DNA from: Gammaproteobacteria bacterium
GTDB taxonomy: Bacteria > Pseudomonadota > Gammaproteobacteria > Eutrophobiales > Eutrophobiaceae
Length of the DNA: 64,000 bases
Direction: 5' to 3'
Assembly: GCA_028279365.1 (NCBI GenBank)
Contig: JANQNX010000001.1
Location: 116,579-180,578, forward strand
Shown: positions 28,705 to 39,958 of the stretch, one piece after another
Position numbering within the stretch: position 1 is the stretch's first letter
Layout of the letters: the number at the start of each line of letters is the position of its first letter
Position numbers and translations under genes: made by a program
The notes under the pieces: model-generated
The model's input: the letters and a program-made list of their open reading frames with translations, nothing else
Told to the model about the DNA's origin: nothing
Databases searched by the model: none

Positions 28705-30963
28705 ATGCCATACAGGAAATATGGAATATGCCTGTTATCGATTTTGCTTTGTTTACTAGCTTTTTATACTTCTGGAGTAGGCAATGTAATTGACCACATA
28801 AAGTCAATCAATATTCCTTTGATAATTTTATTACTTTTGTTTTTAACAGTTAATTTATTCGTGGTTTCCTATAGATTTTGGCTAATATTGAGTGATTTCG
28901 GAATTAATATCCCATGGGTAATTGCGGCAAAAGCCAACATTGCAGGGCATGTAGCGAGTCTTTTCACTATTTCACTATTCGGACAAATATTAGGTCGACA
29001 ATTATTATTAAAAAAATTTGGTGTGCCAGCATCCATTATTGCTAGTTTACTAGCATATGAAAGAATGGTCATGGCCGCAGTTGCTTTATTGTTATGTGTA
29101 ATGGGTGCTATTTATTTATTAGGTATAAATGCTGTAACAAATTTTATAAGTCAAACTTCGATATTTGAGATTTTTTTCATAGTCATTATCAGTACGATAT
29201 TTAGCTTTTGTATAGGTAAATCTAAATTTGAGAGAAAACTTTTTAGTAAGCTTTTTAAAACAAATAATATTATTAATGTATTAAAAGTTACGTTAATAAG
29301 TTTTTTGGGACAATTTATTATTTTATTAGTCTATGTTTTGGTTATCAATCAGATGCACCAAGGCATAAATTTTTATGTGCTTTTTTGTTCCGCTGCAATC
29401 ATCAGTTTCTCGGCAGCGTTACCAATCAGTATAAATGGTTGGGGTGTTAGAGAAGTGACTTCTATTTATGTATTGGGGATTTCCGGGGTTGATCCAGCAA
29501 ATGCAGTGGCTGCTTCTATTATTGTTGGGATATGTTCTACAATAGCAATTGCTATTGCATACCCTTTTGCTCTGAAAAGAGAAGAAATTAAAACCATAGA
29601 TGAAGACAAGCATTGCTATGGTGATTCAGTATTTCTATCTAGACCTGAAATCGATCTTGAGAAATTATGTATTTGGTTCCTGACCATGTCAGTAGCAACG
29701 GGTATTTTTTTTCAGGCGCACGTTCCATTATTTGAGCAAATAATCAATATTAATCTTGCTGATCCATTTGCAATCCTTGCACTGTCGGTATTGGTTTTAC
29801 ATAGTTTGCAGAACAAAACTTGGCCAAAATGGAAAATTGATAAATTTAATTTTTATTTGACTGCTTTTTTTTCGTTTTTATTAATAAGCTTTATAAATGG
29901 TTTTATAAATATTGGTTTATCACAATGGGCGTTGACAGGGCGTGTTTTTGGCTGGTTCGTATTAATGGGGTACCTGTCTAGCGGGTATCTGATGGCAGCT
30001 ACTTTTGGTGTTTTTGGTAGAAGAAGATTGTTTGAAACTTTAGTTTGTACTTCTTTCATCGTAATTGTTGTTCAATTATGCTTAAGAGTTGTTCAAGATT
30101 TAGGCGTTGAGCTCGATGCTCATATTACACCCAACTTTCAAGGGTATTCAGGTAACAGAAATGCTTTTGCTTTCCAGTTATTAATCTGCTTTATTCTATT
30201 TGTAAGTTATCACCGCACATACCTAAATAAATTAGGCGGTAATATAAAAAAAACACTTTGCTACTATTGTATAGGCGGCGTATTAATAACTGGTGTTTAT
30301 TTATCTGGCTCCAGAGCAGGTTATATCGTATTGTTGCTGCTTACAATATCAGTTCTGCGTTTAAACTCTTCTGCTATATATGTTTTATTTAAGTCGTATT
30401 TTATGGCTTTTATGATAGTCATCTTGTTATTGATCATTGCTAATATAGATTTATTGATGGGATATTTTTCTACTACGAATAGCAATGTAGAGTTGGAGCT
30501 AGGCATGGTCAACTATTTTTCTGAGAGGAATGCAGAGTCAAGTGACACTGAAAGATTGTCTGGGTATGTTCAAGCTATTAAATTGTGGATGTCAAACCCT
30601 ATATTCGGGGCAGGGTTAGGTGTGTTTTTTGAAACTAGCGAAAAAATTTTCGACTATCCAGTGGTTGTTCATAATACTTTCTTATGGATGTTGTCTGAAA
30701 TGGGAGTGCTAACCGTAGTAATTGTTATGAGTATTACTTATAAAGTATTCATGCATGGATGGCGTAGCTATAAAAAAAAATTAGCGTCTCTTGTTTTACT
30801 ATTGCTAATAATTAGTTTTGCTTTCTTCAGTCTTGTTCATGAAATCTTTTATCAAAGAATATTTTGGTTTATTTTGGGTGCGGTGCTAGCTCATAGTCAT
30901 ATGTTGAAACGAAATACTTTTCCTTTAGAAAATAAACAAATCGCCTTTGACAATAAAATATGA
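28705..30963 (+). CDS. LPG-synthase-TM domain fused to O-antigen ligase/polymerase
   Basis: A 752-residue membrane protein in two parts. Residues 1-295 form an eight-helix domain of the UPF0104/lysylphosphatidylglycerol-synthase-TM type (RFWLILSDFGI, SLFGQILGRQLLLKKFG, AYERMVMAA, INGWGVREV). A short hydrophilic linker (about 295-330) leads to a second block of 11-12 helices ending in the Wzy_C/WaaL region: LSGSRAGYIVLLLL, NPIFGAGLGVFFE and VVHNTFLWMLSEMG with its conserved His/Asn. The second half should ligate or polymerise lipid-linked glycan in the periplasm. The start context lacks a good Shine-Dalgarno. The fusion is unusual and both halves look intact. Confidence 0.82.
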   Translation: MPYRKYGICLLSILLCLLAFYTSGVGNVIDHIKSINIPLIILLLLFLTVNLFVVSYRFWLILSDFGINIPWVIAAKANIAGHVASLFTISLFGQILGRQLLLKKFGVPASIIASLLAYERMVMAAVALLLCVMGAIYLLGINAVTNFISQTSIFEIFFIVIISTIFSFCIGKSKFERKLFSKLFKTNNIINVLKVTLISFLGQFIILLVYVLVINQMHQGINFYVLFCSAAIISFSAALPISINGWGVREVTSIYVLGISGVDPANAVAASIIVGICSTIAIAIAYPFALKREEIKTIDEDKHCYGDSVFLSRPEIDLEKLCIWFLTMSVATGIFFQAHVPLFEQIININLADPFAILALSVLVLHSLQNKTWPKWKIDKFNFYLTAFFSFLLISFINGFINIGLSQWALTGRVFGWFVLMGYLSSGYLMAATFGVFGRRRLFETLVCTSFIVIVVQLCLRVVQDLGVELDAHITPNFQGYSGNRNAFAFQLLICFILFVSYHRTYLNKLGGNIKKTLCYYCIGGVLITGVYLSGSRAGYIVLLLLTISVLRLNSSAIYVLFKSYFMAFMIVILLLIIANIDLLMGYFSTTNSNVELELGMVNYFSERNAESSDTERLSGYVQAIKLWMSNPIFGAGLGVFFETSEKIFDYPVVVHNTFLWMLSEMGVLTVVIVMSITYKVFMHGWRSYKKKLASLVLLLLIISFAFFSLVHEIFYQRIFWFILGAVLAHSHMLKRNTFPLENKQIAFDNKI

Positions 30964-31853
30964 GTTTTAGGAGAATTTTTGATTGTTTTTTGTTTTTGTC
31001 TGGTTTATTTCTATTATCCATAAATATATATGGTTTGAAACAAACAATTAGACACCCAGACTTGAGCTCATTTGATCAATATGGTCCAAAATTTATCCCG
31101 ATTGAAATTAAAAGTACTTTGTTTACAGAAGATAGTCCTGCTAGTGTAAAACTATCTAGCAAACTGGCAAAGCAGAGGCTTCGGCAAATTTTAAAGAAAA
31201 ATAATGAATATGAGATAATTAGCGATATTCAAACGTTAGTCACAGAATCAATGGTGCATCATTATCCTGTAGGTGAACCATTTGCTTCAAATTACTTTCA
31301 TGTTCCTGTTTGGGAAAATTACTTACTTTATCTAGCAGCAAAAATATACGAATTCTCTGAGATCAATTTTTTTTCAGTTTTTAGGCCTTACGAATATTTA
31401 AACGGAAAAAAGTCATGGGAAAGAGGTACTGCCATGTGTGGTGAAATTGCAAGTGTTGTGATGTATATGCTAGAGCTCGCTAATATAAAAAATGGTAAAG
31501 CCGGGCTTGATGGGCATGTTGTTGCTTTGGCGGAGTTATCAAATGGCGATAGATACGTAGTTGATGCAGATTATGGATTTATAATTGAGGGCTCATTAGC
31601 TGACGTATCACATAATAAACTTGATGAGGTTTATACTCTTTCTGGCTCAAGGCATTTGACTGAAATTTACGGGCCAGAGAATAATATAGAGTTCTGGAAT
31701 GGTGACCGTGGATATAGACCAAAAGGATATTGGTTAGAGAAGGGCTCTTACTTTTTTAAATGGTTTTTACCCACTTTTCTTATTTTTTTGTCGTACTTTT
31801 TTTATAAGAATGATAAGAAGAGAAAAAATAAACAAAAACTAACTCATAAATAA
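30960..31853 (+). CDS. Membrane-anchored transglutaminase-like protein
   Basis: A 297-residue protein flanked by hydrophobic segments (residues 8-25 and about 265-283), placing the central domain in the periplasm. The core carries C160 (GTAMCGEIASV), H186 (LDGHVVALAEL) and D202/D204 (YVVDADYG), the order and spacing of the Cys-His-Asp triad of transglutaminase/papain-like folds. I do not recognise a named family. It overlaps the fused ligase gene by 4 bp, so the two proteins probably act together on the exported glycan. The enzymatic activity is inferred. Confidence 0.65.
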   Translation: MSFRRIFDCFLFLSGLFLLSINIYGLKQTIRHPDLSSFDQYGPKFIPIEIKSTLFTEDSPASVKLSSKLAKQRLRQILKKNNEYEIISDIQTLVTESMVHHYPVGEPFASNYFHVPVWENYLLYLAAKIYEFSEINFFSVFRPYEYLNGKKSWERGTAMCGEIASVVMYMLELANIKNGKAGLDGHVVALAELSNGDRYVVDADYGFIIEGSLADVSHNKLDEVYTLSGSRHLTEIYGPENNIEFWNGDRGYRPKGYWLEKGSYFFKWFLPTFLIFLSYFFYKNDKKRKNKQKLTHK

Positions 31854-31927
31854 TTATTTTGAGTGGTTAGCTGCGTTATTTGTAAGATTAATCGTTCATA
31901 TAAAAATTGCTTTGTAAATACTAGTAG

Positions 31928-31955
31928 AAAAAACCCGCATGAAGCGGGTTTTTTT
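31928..31955 (+). terminator. Bidirectional intrinsic terminator
   Basis: A-tract, then CCCGC, loop ATGAA, GCGGG and seven T. The A and T runs on either side let it work in both directions: it ends the polysaccharide locus on the + strand and tRNA-Asn transcription on the minus strand. Confidence 0.9.
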
Positions 31956-31958
31956 ATA

Positions 31959-32034
31959 TGGCTCCCCGGGACAGGCTCGAACTGCCGACCTAGTGATTAA
32001 CAGTCACCCGCTCTACCGACTGAGCTACCGGGGA
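31959..32034 (-). tRNA. tRNA-Asn (anticodon GTT)
   Basis: A 76-nt cloverleaf on the minus strand, from TCCCCGG to GGAGCCA, with CCA encoded. The acceptor arm pairs TCCCCGG with CCGGGGA, the anticodon loop is CTGTTAA (GTT, Asn), and the T-arm GTTCGAGC is present. Its 3' end faces the polysaccharide locus. Confidence 0.97.
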
Positions 32035-32050
32035 ATAATTCAAGGCGCGT

Positions 32051-32079
32051 AGTCTACTGATGGCAGTGGTTAGGGTCAA
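32051..32079 (-). promoter_or_regulatory. Sigma-70 promoter of tRNA-Asn
   Basis: Read on the minus strand: -35 TTGACC, 17-bp spacer, -10 TAGACT, followed by a GC-rich discriminator (ACGCGCC) typical of stable-RNA promoters under stringent control. It lies between the aminotransferase stop and the tRNA. Confidence 0.8.
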
Positions 32080-32094
32080 TAACCGAAGCCATAA

Positions 32095-33288
32095 TTAGCT
32101 TGCCAGCACATTTTTTACACGATCCATGCTTTTTTCCAGATTCTCCATGCTGGTGGCATAGGAAATACGCATGCAGCCTGGGGTTCCGAAAGCCGATCCC
32201 GGCACCATCGCTACCTCTGCCTTCTCAAGGAAGTACTCGGCTAACTCAATATCATTCTTTATCCTATCCAGCCGTTGTATCAGGTCGTTCATATCGGGGA
32301 AACTGTAAAACGTACCTGCCGAAGCGAGGCATTTAACGCCGTCTACGGAATTCATAGACTCATAGACGAAATCATGACGTTGCTTGAATATGCCAGTACT
32401 TTCGTGGATGTAAGTTTGGTCGCCGCTTAAGGCTGCAACGGCAGCCGCCTGAGCGATAGAAGCAGGATTTGAGGTACTTTGCGACTGTATTTTGCGCATA
32501 CCTTTCAAGACTGATTCAGGTCCTCCAACATAACCAATTCGCCAACCTGTCATTGAATAGGCTTTGGATACCCCATTCACTACAATAGTGCGATCAAATA
32601 ACTGCGGACAGGCGTTTACAATATTCACAAATTTGTCTTGTCCCCACAAAATATGTTCATAAATATCATCAGTGACGACCAAAATATCCGGCTTATCCAA
32701 CAAGACTTCGCCAAGTGCTGCTAGCTCTTCCTTGCTATAGCTCACCCCGGAAGGGTTAGAAGGACTATTGACGACGAATAATCGTGTTTTGTCCGAAATC
32801 GCGCCCTTTAGTTGTTCCGGACTGATTTTAAATTCATTTTCAATCGCTGTTTTAATAATGACAGGATTTGCTCCAGCCAGTTTGGCCATGTCTGGATAAG
32901 ATACCCAATAGGGCGCTGGGATGATCACCTCATCATCCGGGTTTAATACGGCCTGAAATAAATTATATAGGCTGTGTTTCGCTCCGCAGGCGACCGAAAT
33001 TTCATTCAGTTCATAATTAAGATTATTTTCTCGTTTAAACTTATCGATAATCGCTTGTTTCAATTCAACCGTGCCGTCGACAGCGGTATATTTTGTTTGT
33101 CCATTTTTGAGCGCTTCAATTGCAGCAGCTTTGATATGCTCTGGTGTATCAAAGTCAGGTTCGCCGGCACCGAGCCCGATAATGTCTTTGCCTGAGGTTC
33201 TTAGCTCTGTTGCTTTTGCAGTGACAGCCAAGGTAGGTGAGGGTTTAATACTTTGCGCTCTAAGAGATAGTGGGATGTCCAATTTCAT
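32095..33288 (-). CDS. aspC: Aspartate aminotransferase (class I, subgroup Ib)
   Basis: A 397-residue PLP enzyme. The Schiff-base lysine is K242 (NGVSKAYSMTGWR), R250 follows at the expected distance, and the NSPSNPSG and DDIYEHI segments (Asn and Asp/Tyr contacting PLP) are present. The opening LSLRAQSIKPSPTLAVTAKA is typical of the Ib subgroup (AatA). It transfers the amino group between aspartate and 2-oxoglutarate; related members also use prephenate, so that is an alternative. It is divergent from uvrB across 134 bp. Confidence 0.9.
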   Translation of the reverse strand: MKLDIPLSLRAQSIKPSPTLAVTAKATELRTSGKDIIGLGAGEPDFDTPEHIKAAAIEALKNGQTKYTAVDGTVELKQAIIDKFKRENNLNYELNEISVACGAKHSLYNLFQAVLNPDDEVIIPAPYWVSYPDMAKLAGANPVIIKTAIENEFKISPEQLKGAISDKTRLFVVNSPSNPSGVSYSKEELAALGEVLLDKPDILVVTDDIYEHILWGQDKFVNIVNACPQLFDRTIVVNGVSKAYSMTGWRIGYVGGPESVLKGMRKIQSQSTSNPASIAQAAAVAALSGDQTYIHESTGIFKQRHDFVYESMNSVDGVKCLASAGTFYSFPDMNDLIQRLDRIKNDIELAEYFLEKAEVAMVPGSAFGTPGCMRISYATSMENLEKSMDRVKNVLAS

Positions 33289-33422
33289 TGTGTTTACATT
33301 ACCGTATAAAAATGATGATTAAGTCTGTCCAGCAGAGTTGGGATTAGTTTCTTCGAAACCAGGAACACGCTCTACAAAGCGTTGTAATATACTCGAAAGG
33401 GATAATAGACAAAACAATAAAT

Positions 33423-35444
<2,022 letters not shown>

Positions 35445-35545
35445 ACACAAAAGTTTTTATATTGGGAACATAATCGCAAAAAGCGTTGGTTTTAATAACG
35501 GTTTTTTGTATGATGTGCCGCCTTTGGATTAGGCAATAATATTAT

Positions 35546-35581
35546 GCGCGTAGCTTTTATGCTTCGAGGGCTCAGCTGAGC
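35546..35581 (+). repeat. Partial tRNA-Val 5'-end copy interrupted by a short insert, ending in a palindrome
   Basis: GCGCGTAGCT (35546-35555) repeats the tRNA-Val bases 35640-35649, and CTCAGCTG resumes at 35571 after about 15 unrelated bases; together these give the tRNA 5' D-arm sequence split by an insert. The second half forms a perfect palindrome GCTCAGCTGAGC (35570-35581). The rest of the 193-bp gap after uvrB shows no gene and no strong terminator. Confidence 0.45.
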
Positions 35582-35637
35582 TTTAAATGAGATAAAGTTG
35601 AGGCCATAATAAATAAGTTAGATTTCGTTTTATACGA

Positions 35638-35714
35638 AGGCGCGTAGCTCAGCTGGTTAGAGCACTACCTTGACATGGTAGGGGTCGGTGGTTCGAGTCC
35701 ACTCGTGCCTACCA
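35638..35714 (+). tRNA. tRNA-Val (anticodon GAC)
   Basis: A 77-nt cloverleaf from AGGCGCG to CGTGCCT-ACCA, with CCA encoded. The anticodon loop TTGACAT gives GAC (Val). The D-arm AGCTCAGCTGGTTAGAGC and T-arm GGTTCGAGTCC are standard. It is transcribed in the same direction as uvrB and thrS. Confidence 0.97.
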
Positions 35715-35727
35715 AATTAATAGTATT

Positions 35728-35750
35728 ACCGGAATATCCGGTCCATTTTT
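35728..35750 (+). terminator. Intrinsic terminator after tRNA-Val
   Basis: ACCGGA-ATA-TCCGGT hairpin (6 bp, triloop) followed by CCATTTTT. The T-run is short and interrupted, so termination may be partial, leaving read-through into thrS possible. Confidence 0.6.
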
Positions 35751-35759
35751 CCTTTTCAC

Positions 35760-35780
35760 GTAGTCTTTTGTGGGGACTAC
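35760..35780 (+). promoter_or_regulatory. Leader hairpin upstream of thrS (candidate operator)
   Basis: GTAGTC (35760-35765) pairs with GACTAC (35775-35780) around a 9-nt loop TTTTGTGGG. A competing stem GTGG/CCAC overlaps it. The hairpin sits 25-45 nt before the thrS ATG, where the E. coli thrS mRNA carries an anticodon-arm mimic bound by ThrRS. The loop contains TGT, a threonine anticodon. The autoregulatory role is inferred. Confidence 0.4.
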
Positions 35781-35804
35781 CACTGATAAACAGAGGAGTG
35801 AAGC

Positions 35805-37733
35805 ATGCCCACGATTACTTTACCTGATAATAGTCAACGCGAGTTTGATCAACCTGTGACCGTAATGGATGTGTCGAAAGACATAGGTCCCGGTCTGGCT
35901 AAAGCGACTCTCGCCGGCAAGGTCAATGATAAGCTGGTTGATGCATCCTATCTCATCGAAGATGACAGCATGCTGCAGATTATTACCGATCGCGATCCGG
36001 AAGGATTGGAGGTGATTCGGCACTCCAGTGCGCACCTGATGGCGCAAGCAGTCAAAGCACTTTATCCTGAGGCACAGGTGACCATTGGCCCCGTTATTGA
36101 AGACGGTTTTTACTATGACTACGCCTACGAGCCAGGTTTCACGCCTGAAGATTTGGAAAAAATCGAAAAGAAAATGCAGGAATTGGTCAAGGCAGATTAC
36201 GAAGTGACGCGTTCAGTGATGAGCCGCGATGAGGCCGTTGCGTTTTTTCGTAATATGGGTGAGGAGTACAAGGCTGAGATTATCGAATCAATTCCTGAGA
36301 ATGAAGAGCTTTCGTTGTACTCGCAAGGCGATTTTATCGACTTATGTCGTGGTCCTCATGTTCCCAGTACCGGCCGAATTAAGGCATTTAAATTGATGAA
36401 AGTGGCCGGTGCTTATTGGCGTGGTGACTCCAACAATGAAATGCTACAGCGCATATATGGTACCGCCTGGCTAGATAAGAAGGCGCTGAAGGCCTATTTG
36501 CATCGTCTCGAAGAAGCCGAAAAACGTGATCACCGAAAAATTGCCAAAAAACAGGGCTTATTTCACTTTCAGGAAGAAGCGCCGGGGTCGGTATTCTGGC
36601 ATCCGAAGGGTTGGACGTTGTTCAACAAGCTCATCAGCTACATGCGCGAACGCCAGGATGATGCGGGTTACATCGAGGTCAATACGCCGGATGTGATGGA
36701 TCGTAGCCTGTGGGAGACCTCTGGCCATTGGGAAAACTATCGTGAACATATGTTCTCGACGACCACCGAGGACGAGCGAGTGTATGCGTTAAAGCCAATG
36801 AATTGTCCAGGTTCGGTCCTGATGTTTTCACAAGGACTGAAAAGCTATCGCGATCTGCCATTGCGCATGGCCGAGTTTGGTAAGGTGCATCGTTATGAAC
36901 CGTCGGGTGCACTGCATGGCTTAATGCGAGTGCGTCATTTCACCCAGGATGATGCGCATATCTACTGTACTGAAGAACAGATGGAACAAGAATGTATCGA
37001 TGTCATCGAACTGATTCTTGATATTTACAAGGATTTTGGTTTCGACGACGTTGTCATTAAGTTTTCTGATCGACCTGAAAACCGCATAGGCTCAGATGAG
37101 GTCTGGGATAAACTTGAAGGTGCGCTAGTAAATGCGTTGAACGTGATGGGGAAGGATTACAAATTATTCCCCGGCGAGGGCGCGTTTTATGGTCCAAAAC
37201 TCGAATTCGTGCTCAGAGATGCCATTGGCCGTGATTGGCAGTGCGGAACATTGCAGGTCGATATGAACTTACCCGAGCGTTTCGATATATCTTATATCGG
37301 CGAAGACGGTGAAAAACATCGCCCGGTAATGCTGCATCGAGCACTATTTGGCTCATTGGAAAGATTTACAGGCATCTTGATCGAGAATTACACGGGTGCA
37401 TTTCCGGTCTGGCTAGCCCCGGTTCAGGTGGTTGCAATAGCAATTACAGAAAAACAGGAAGAATATACGAAAAAAGTCGCAGATACCCTGAAAAATCAGG
37501 GATTTCGGGTCGATGTTGACTTGAGAAATGAGACGATCGGGCTTAAAATCCGCGACCACGCCATGCAACGCGTTCCTTACCAATTGATATTAGGGGCTCG
37601 TGAGCAGGAAAATAATAATGTGGCTGTGCGAACACGAGCAGGAAAGGATCTGGGTGCGATGTCTGTCGAAGATTTTGTTCTGTTACTGGAAAAAGATATT
37701 GCCGGCCTGGGTCGAATTGAATTGGAGGATTAA
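35805..37733 (+). CDS. thrS: Threonine-tRNA ligase
   Basis: A 642-residue class II aminoacyl-tRNA synthetase, the same length as E. coli ThrRS. An N-terminal TGS domain (residues 1-60), the editing domain with [11 protein letters not shown] (about 73) and a distal Cys/His (CRGPHVP), the catalytic core with MNCPGS zinc Cys and [15 protein letters not shown] (motif 2), and the C-terminal anticodon-binding domain are all visible. AGAGGAG lies upstream of the ATG. It heads the thrS-infC-rpmI-rplT-pheST-ihfA operon. Confidence 0.98.
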   Translation: MPTITLPDNSQREFDQPVTVMDVSKDIGPGLAKATLAGKVNDKLVDASYLIEDDSMLQIITDRDPEGLEVIRHSSAHLMAQAVKALYPEAQVTIGPVIEDGFYYDYAYEPGFTPEDLEKIEKKMQELVKADYEVTRSVMSRDEAVAFFRNMGEEYKAEIIESIPENEELSLYSQGDFIDLCRGPHVPSTGRIKAFKLMKVAGAYWRGDSNNEMLQRIYGTAWLDKKALKAYLHRLEEAEKRDHRKIAKKQGLFHFQEEAPGSVFWHPKGWTLFNKLISYMRERQDDAGYIEVNTPDVMDRSLWETSGHWENYREHMFSTTTEDERVYALKPMNCPGSVLMFSQGLKSYRDLPLRMAEFGKVHRYEPSGALHGLMRVRHFTQDDAHIYCTEEQMEQECIDVIELILDIYKDFGFDDVVIKFSDRPENRIGSDEVWDKLEGALVNALNVMGKDYKLFPGEGAFYGPKLEFVLRDAIGRDWQCGTLQVDMNLPERFDISYIGEDGEKHRPVMLHRALFGSLERFTGILIENYTGAFPVWLAPVQVVAIAITEKQEEYTKKVADTLKNQGFRVDVDLRNETIGLKIRDHAMQRVPYQLILGAREQENNNVAVRTRAGKDLGAMSVEDFVLLLEKDIAGLGRIELED

Positions 37734-37736
37734 TTT

Positions 37737-38252
37737 ATTTCCGTAGATAAACAGACGCGCCTCAATGAGGATATTACGTCACCTGAAGTCAGGTTAATCA
37801 ACGCAGAAGGAGAGCAGGTCGGAGTTGTTTCTATAAATGATGCCCTAGAACATGCTGATGAAGCGGAGCTGGATTTGGTTGAGATAGTACCAACTGCAGA
37901 ACCACCAGTTTGCCGAATCATGGATTATGGCAAATATGTATTTGAACAGAGCAAAAAGAAACACGCGGCCAAGAAAAAACAAAAACAGATTCAGGTAAAG
38001 GAAATAAAATTTCGCCCCGGCACGGAAGAAGGGGATTATCAGGTCAAATTGAAAAGCCTGATTAAATTTTTAACCAATGGAGATAAAGTTAAGGTGACCC
38101 TGCGTTTTAGGGGACGAGAGATGGCGCATCAGGAACTGGGTGCACAAATGTTGGAAAGAATTGAAAAAGATCTGGAAGAGTTGGGAAGTGTCGAGCAATT
38201 TCCCAAGATTGAAGGTCGACAAATGGTGATGGTATTAGCACCGAAGAAATAA
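37737..38252 (+). CDS. infC: Translation initiation factor IF-3 (AUU start)
   Basis: A 171-residue IF-3. The real start is the rare codon ATT at 37737, 3 bp after the thrS stop, with GGAGG 8 nt upstream; the first in-frame ATG comes only deep inside the N-domain. The protein reads [12 protein letters not shown] from there, with both IF-3 domains intact ([15 protein letters not shown]...; [40 protein letters not shown]). IF-3 discriminates against AUU starts, so the codon gives negative autoregulation, as established in E. coli. Confidence 0.97.
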   Translation: MSVDKQTRLNEDITSPEVRLINAEGEQVGVVSINDALEHADEAELDLVEIVPTAEPPVCRIMDYGKYVFEQSKKKHAAKKKQKQIQVKEIKFRPGTEEGDYQVKLKSLIKFLTNGDKVKVTLRFRGREMAHQELGAQMLERIEKDLEELGSVEQFPKIEGRQMVMVLAPKK

Positions 38253-38278
38253 TTTTGAATTAGCTGGAGTAATAACGA

Positions 38279-38476
38279 ATGCCAAAAATGAAATCTAACA
38301 GTGGCGCTGCCAAACGATTTTCCCGAACCGCTTCGGGTAAATTCAAGCACAAGCAGTCGCACCGTAGTCATATATTGACCAAAAAGAGTACCAAGCGTAA
38401 ACGTCAGTTACGCGGTATGGTGGCGATACACGATAATGATCAGAAGGCGATTGCCCGTCTGGTTCCCTATCTTTAA
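38279..38476 (+). CDS. rpmI: 50S ribosomal protein L35
   Basis: A 65-residue, highly basic protein starting [31 protein letters not shown], the standard L35 opening, and of normal length. It lies 26 bp after infC and 15 bp before rplT, as in most Gammaproteobacteria. Confidence 0.98.
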   Translation: MPKMKSNSGAAKRFSRTASGKFKHKQSHRSHILTKKSTKRKRQLRGMVAIHDNDQKAIARLVPYL

Positions 38477-38491
38477 TTGAGGTAACGAGTC

Positions 38492-38851
38492 ATGCCAAGA
38501 GTTAAACGTGGTGTCACTGCACATGCGCGACACAAGAAAGTGATTGAACAAGCGAAGGGCTACAGTGGCCGTCGCAAAAATATCTATCGTGTTGCCAAAC
38601 AGGCCGTCACCAAAGCCGGCCAATATGCCTATCGCGACCGACGCCAAAGAAAGCGCCAATTTCGTTCGCTTTGGATTGCCAGAATCAATGCAGAGGCAAG
38701 ACAGAATGGCTTGTCTTACAGTCGAATGATCGATGGTCTTAACAAAGCATCAATTGAAATTGATCGTAAGGTGTTAGCTGATTTAGCGGTTTTTGATAAG
38801 GCAGCGTTTTCTGCGCTTGCTGAACAAGCAAAGGCCTCTCTCGCAGCATAA
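38492..38851 (+). CDS. rplT: 50S ribosomal protein L20
   Basis: A 119-residue basic protein with the L20 N-terminal extension ([23 protein letters not shown]) and the conserved [20 protein letters not shown] segment. L20 nucleates 23S rRNA assembly and in E. coli represses translation of the rpmI-rplT mRNA. GAGGTAACG precedes the start. Confidence 0.98.
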   Translation: MPRVKRGVTAHARHKKVIEQAKGYSGRRKNIYRVAKQAVTKAGQYAYRDRRQRKRQFRSLWIARINAEARQNGLSYSRMIDGLNKASIEIDRKVLADLAVFDKAAFSALAEQAKASLAA

Positions 38852-38871
38852 TTGATGTGACATTGTAGAAT

Positions 38872-39941
<1,070 letters not shown>

Positions 39942-39958
39942 TTTTTAAGGAGCTAATG

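Noticed and set aside
33289..33422. LexA (SOS) box upstream of uvrB
   Set aside because: Several CTG triplets occur but none forms CTG-N10-CAG with the usual AT-rich centre.
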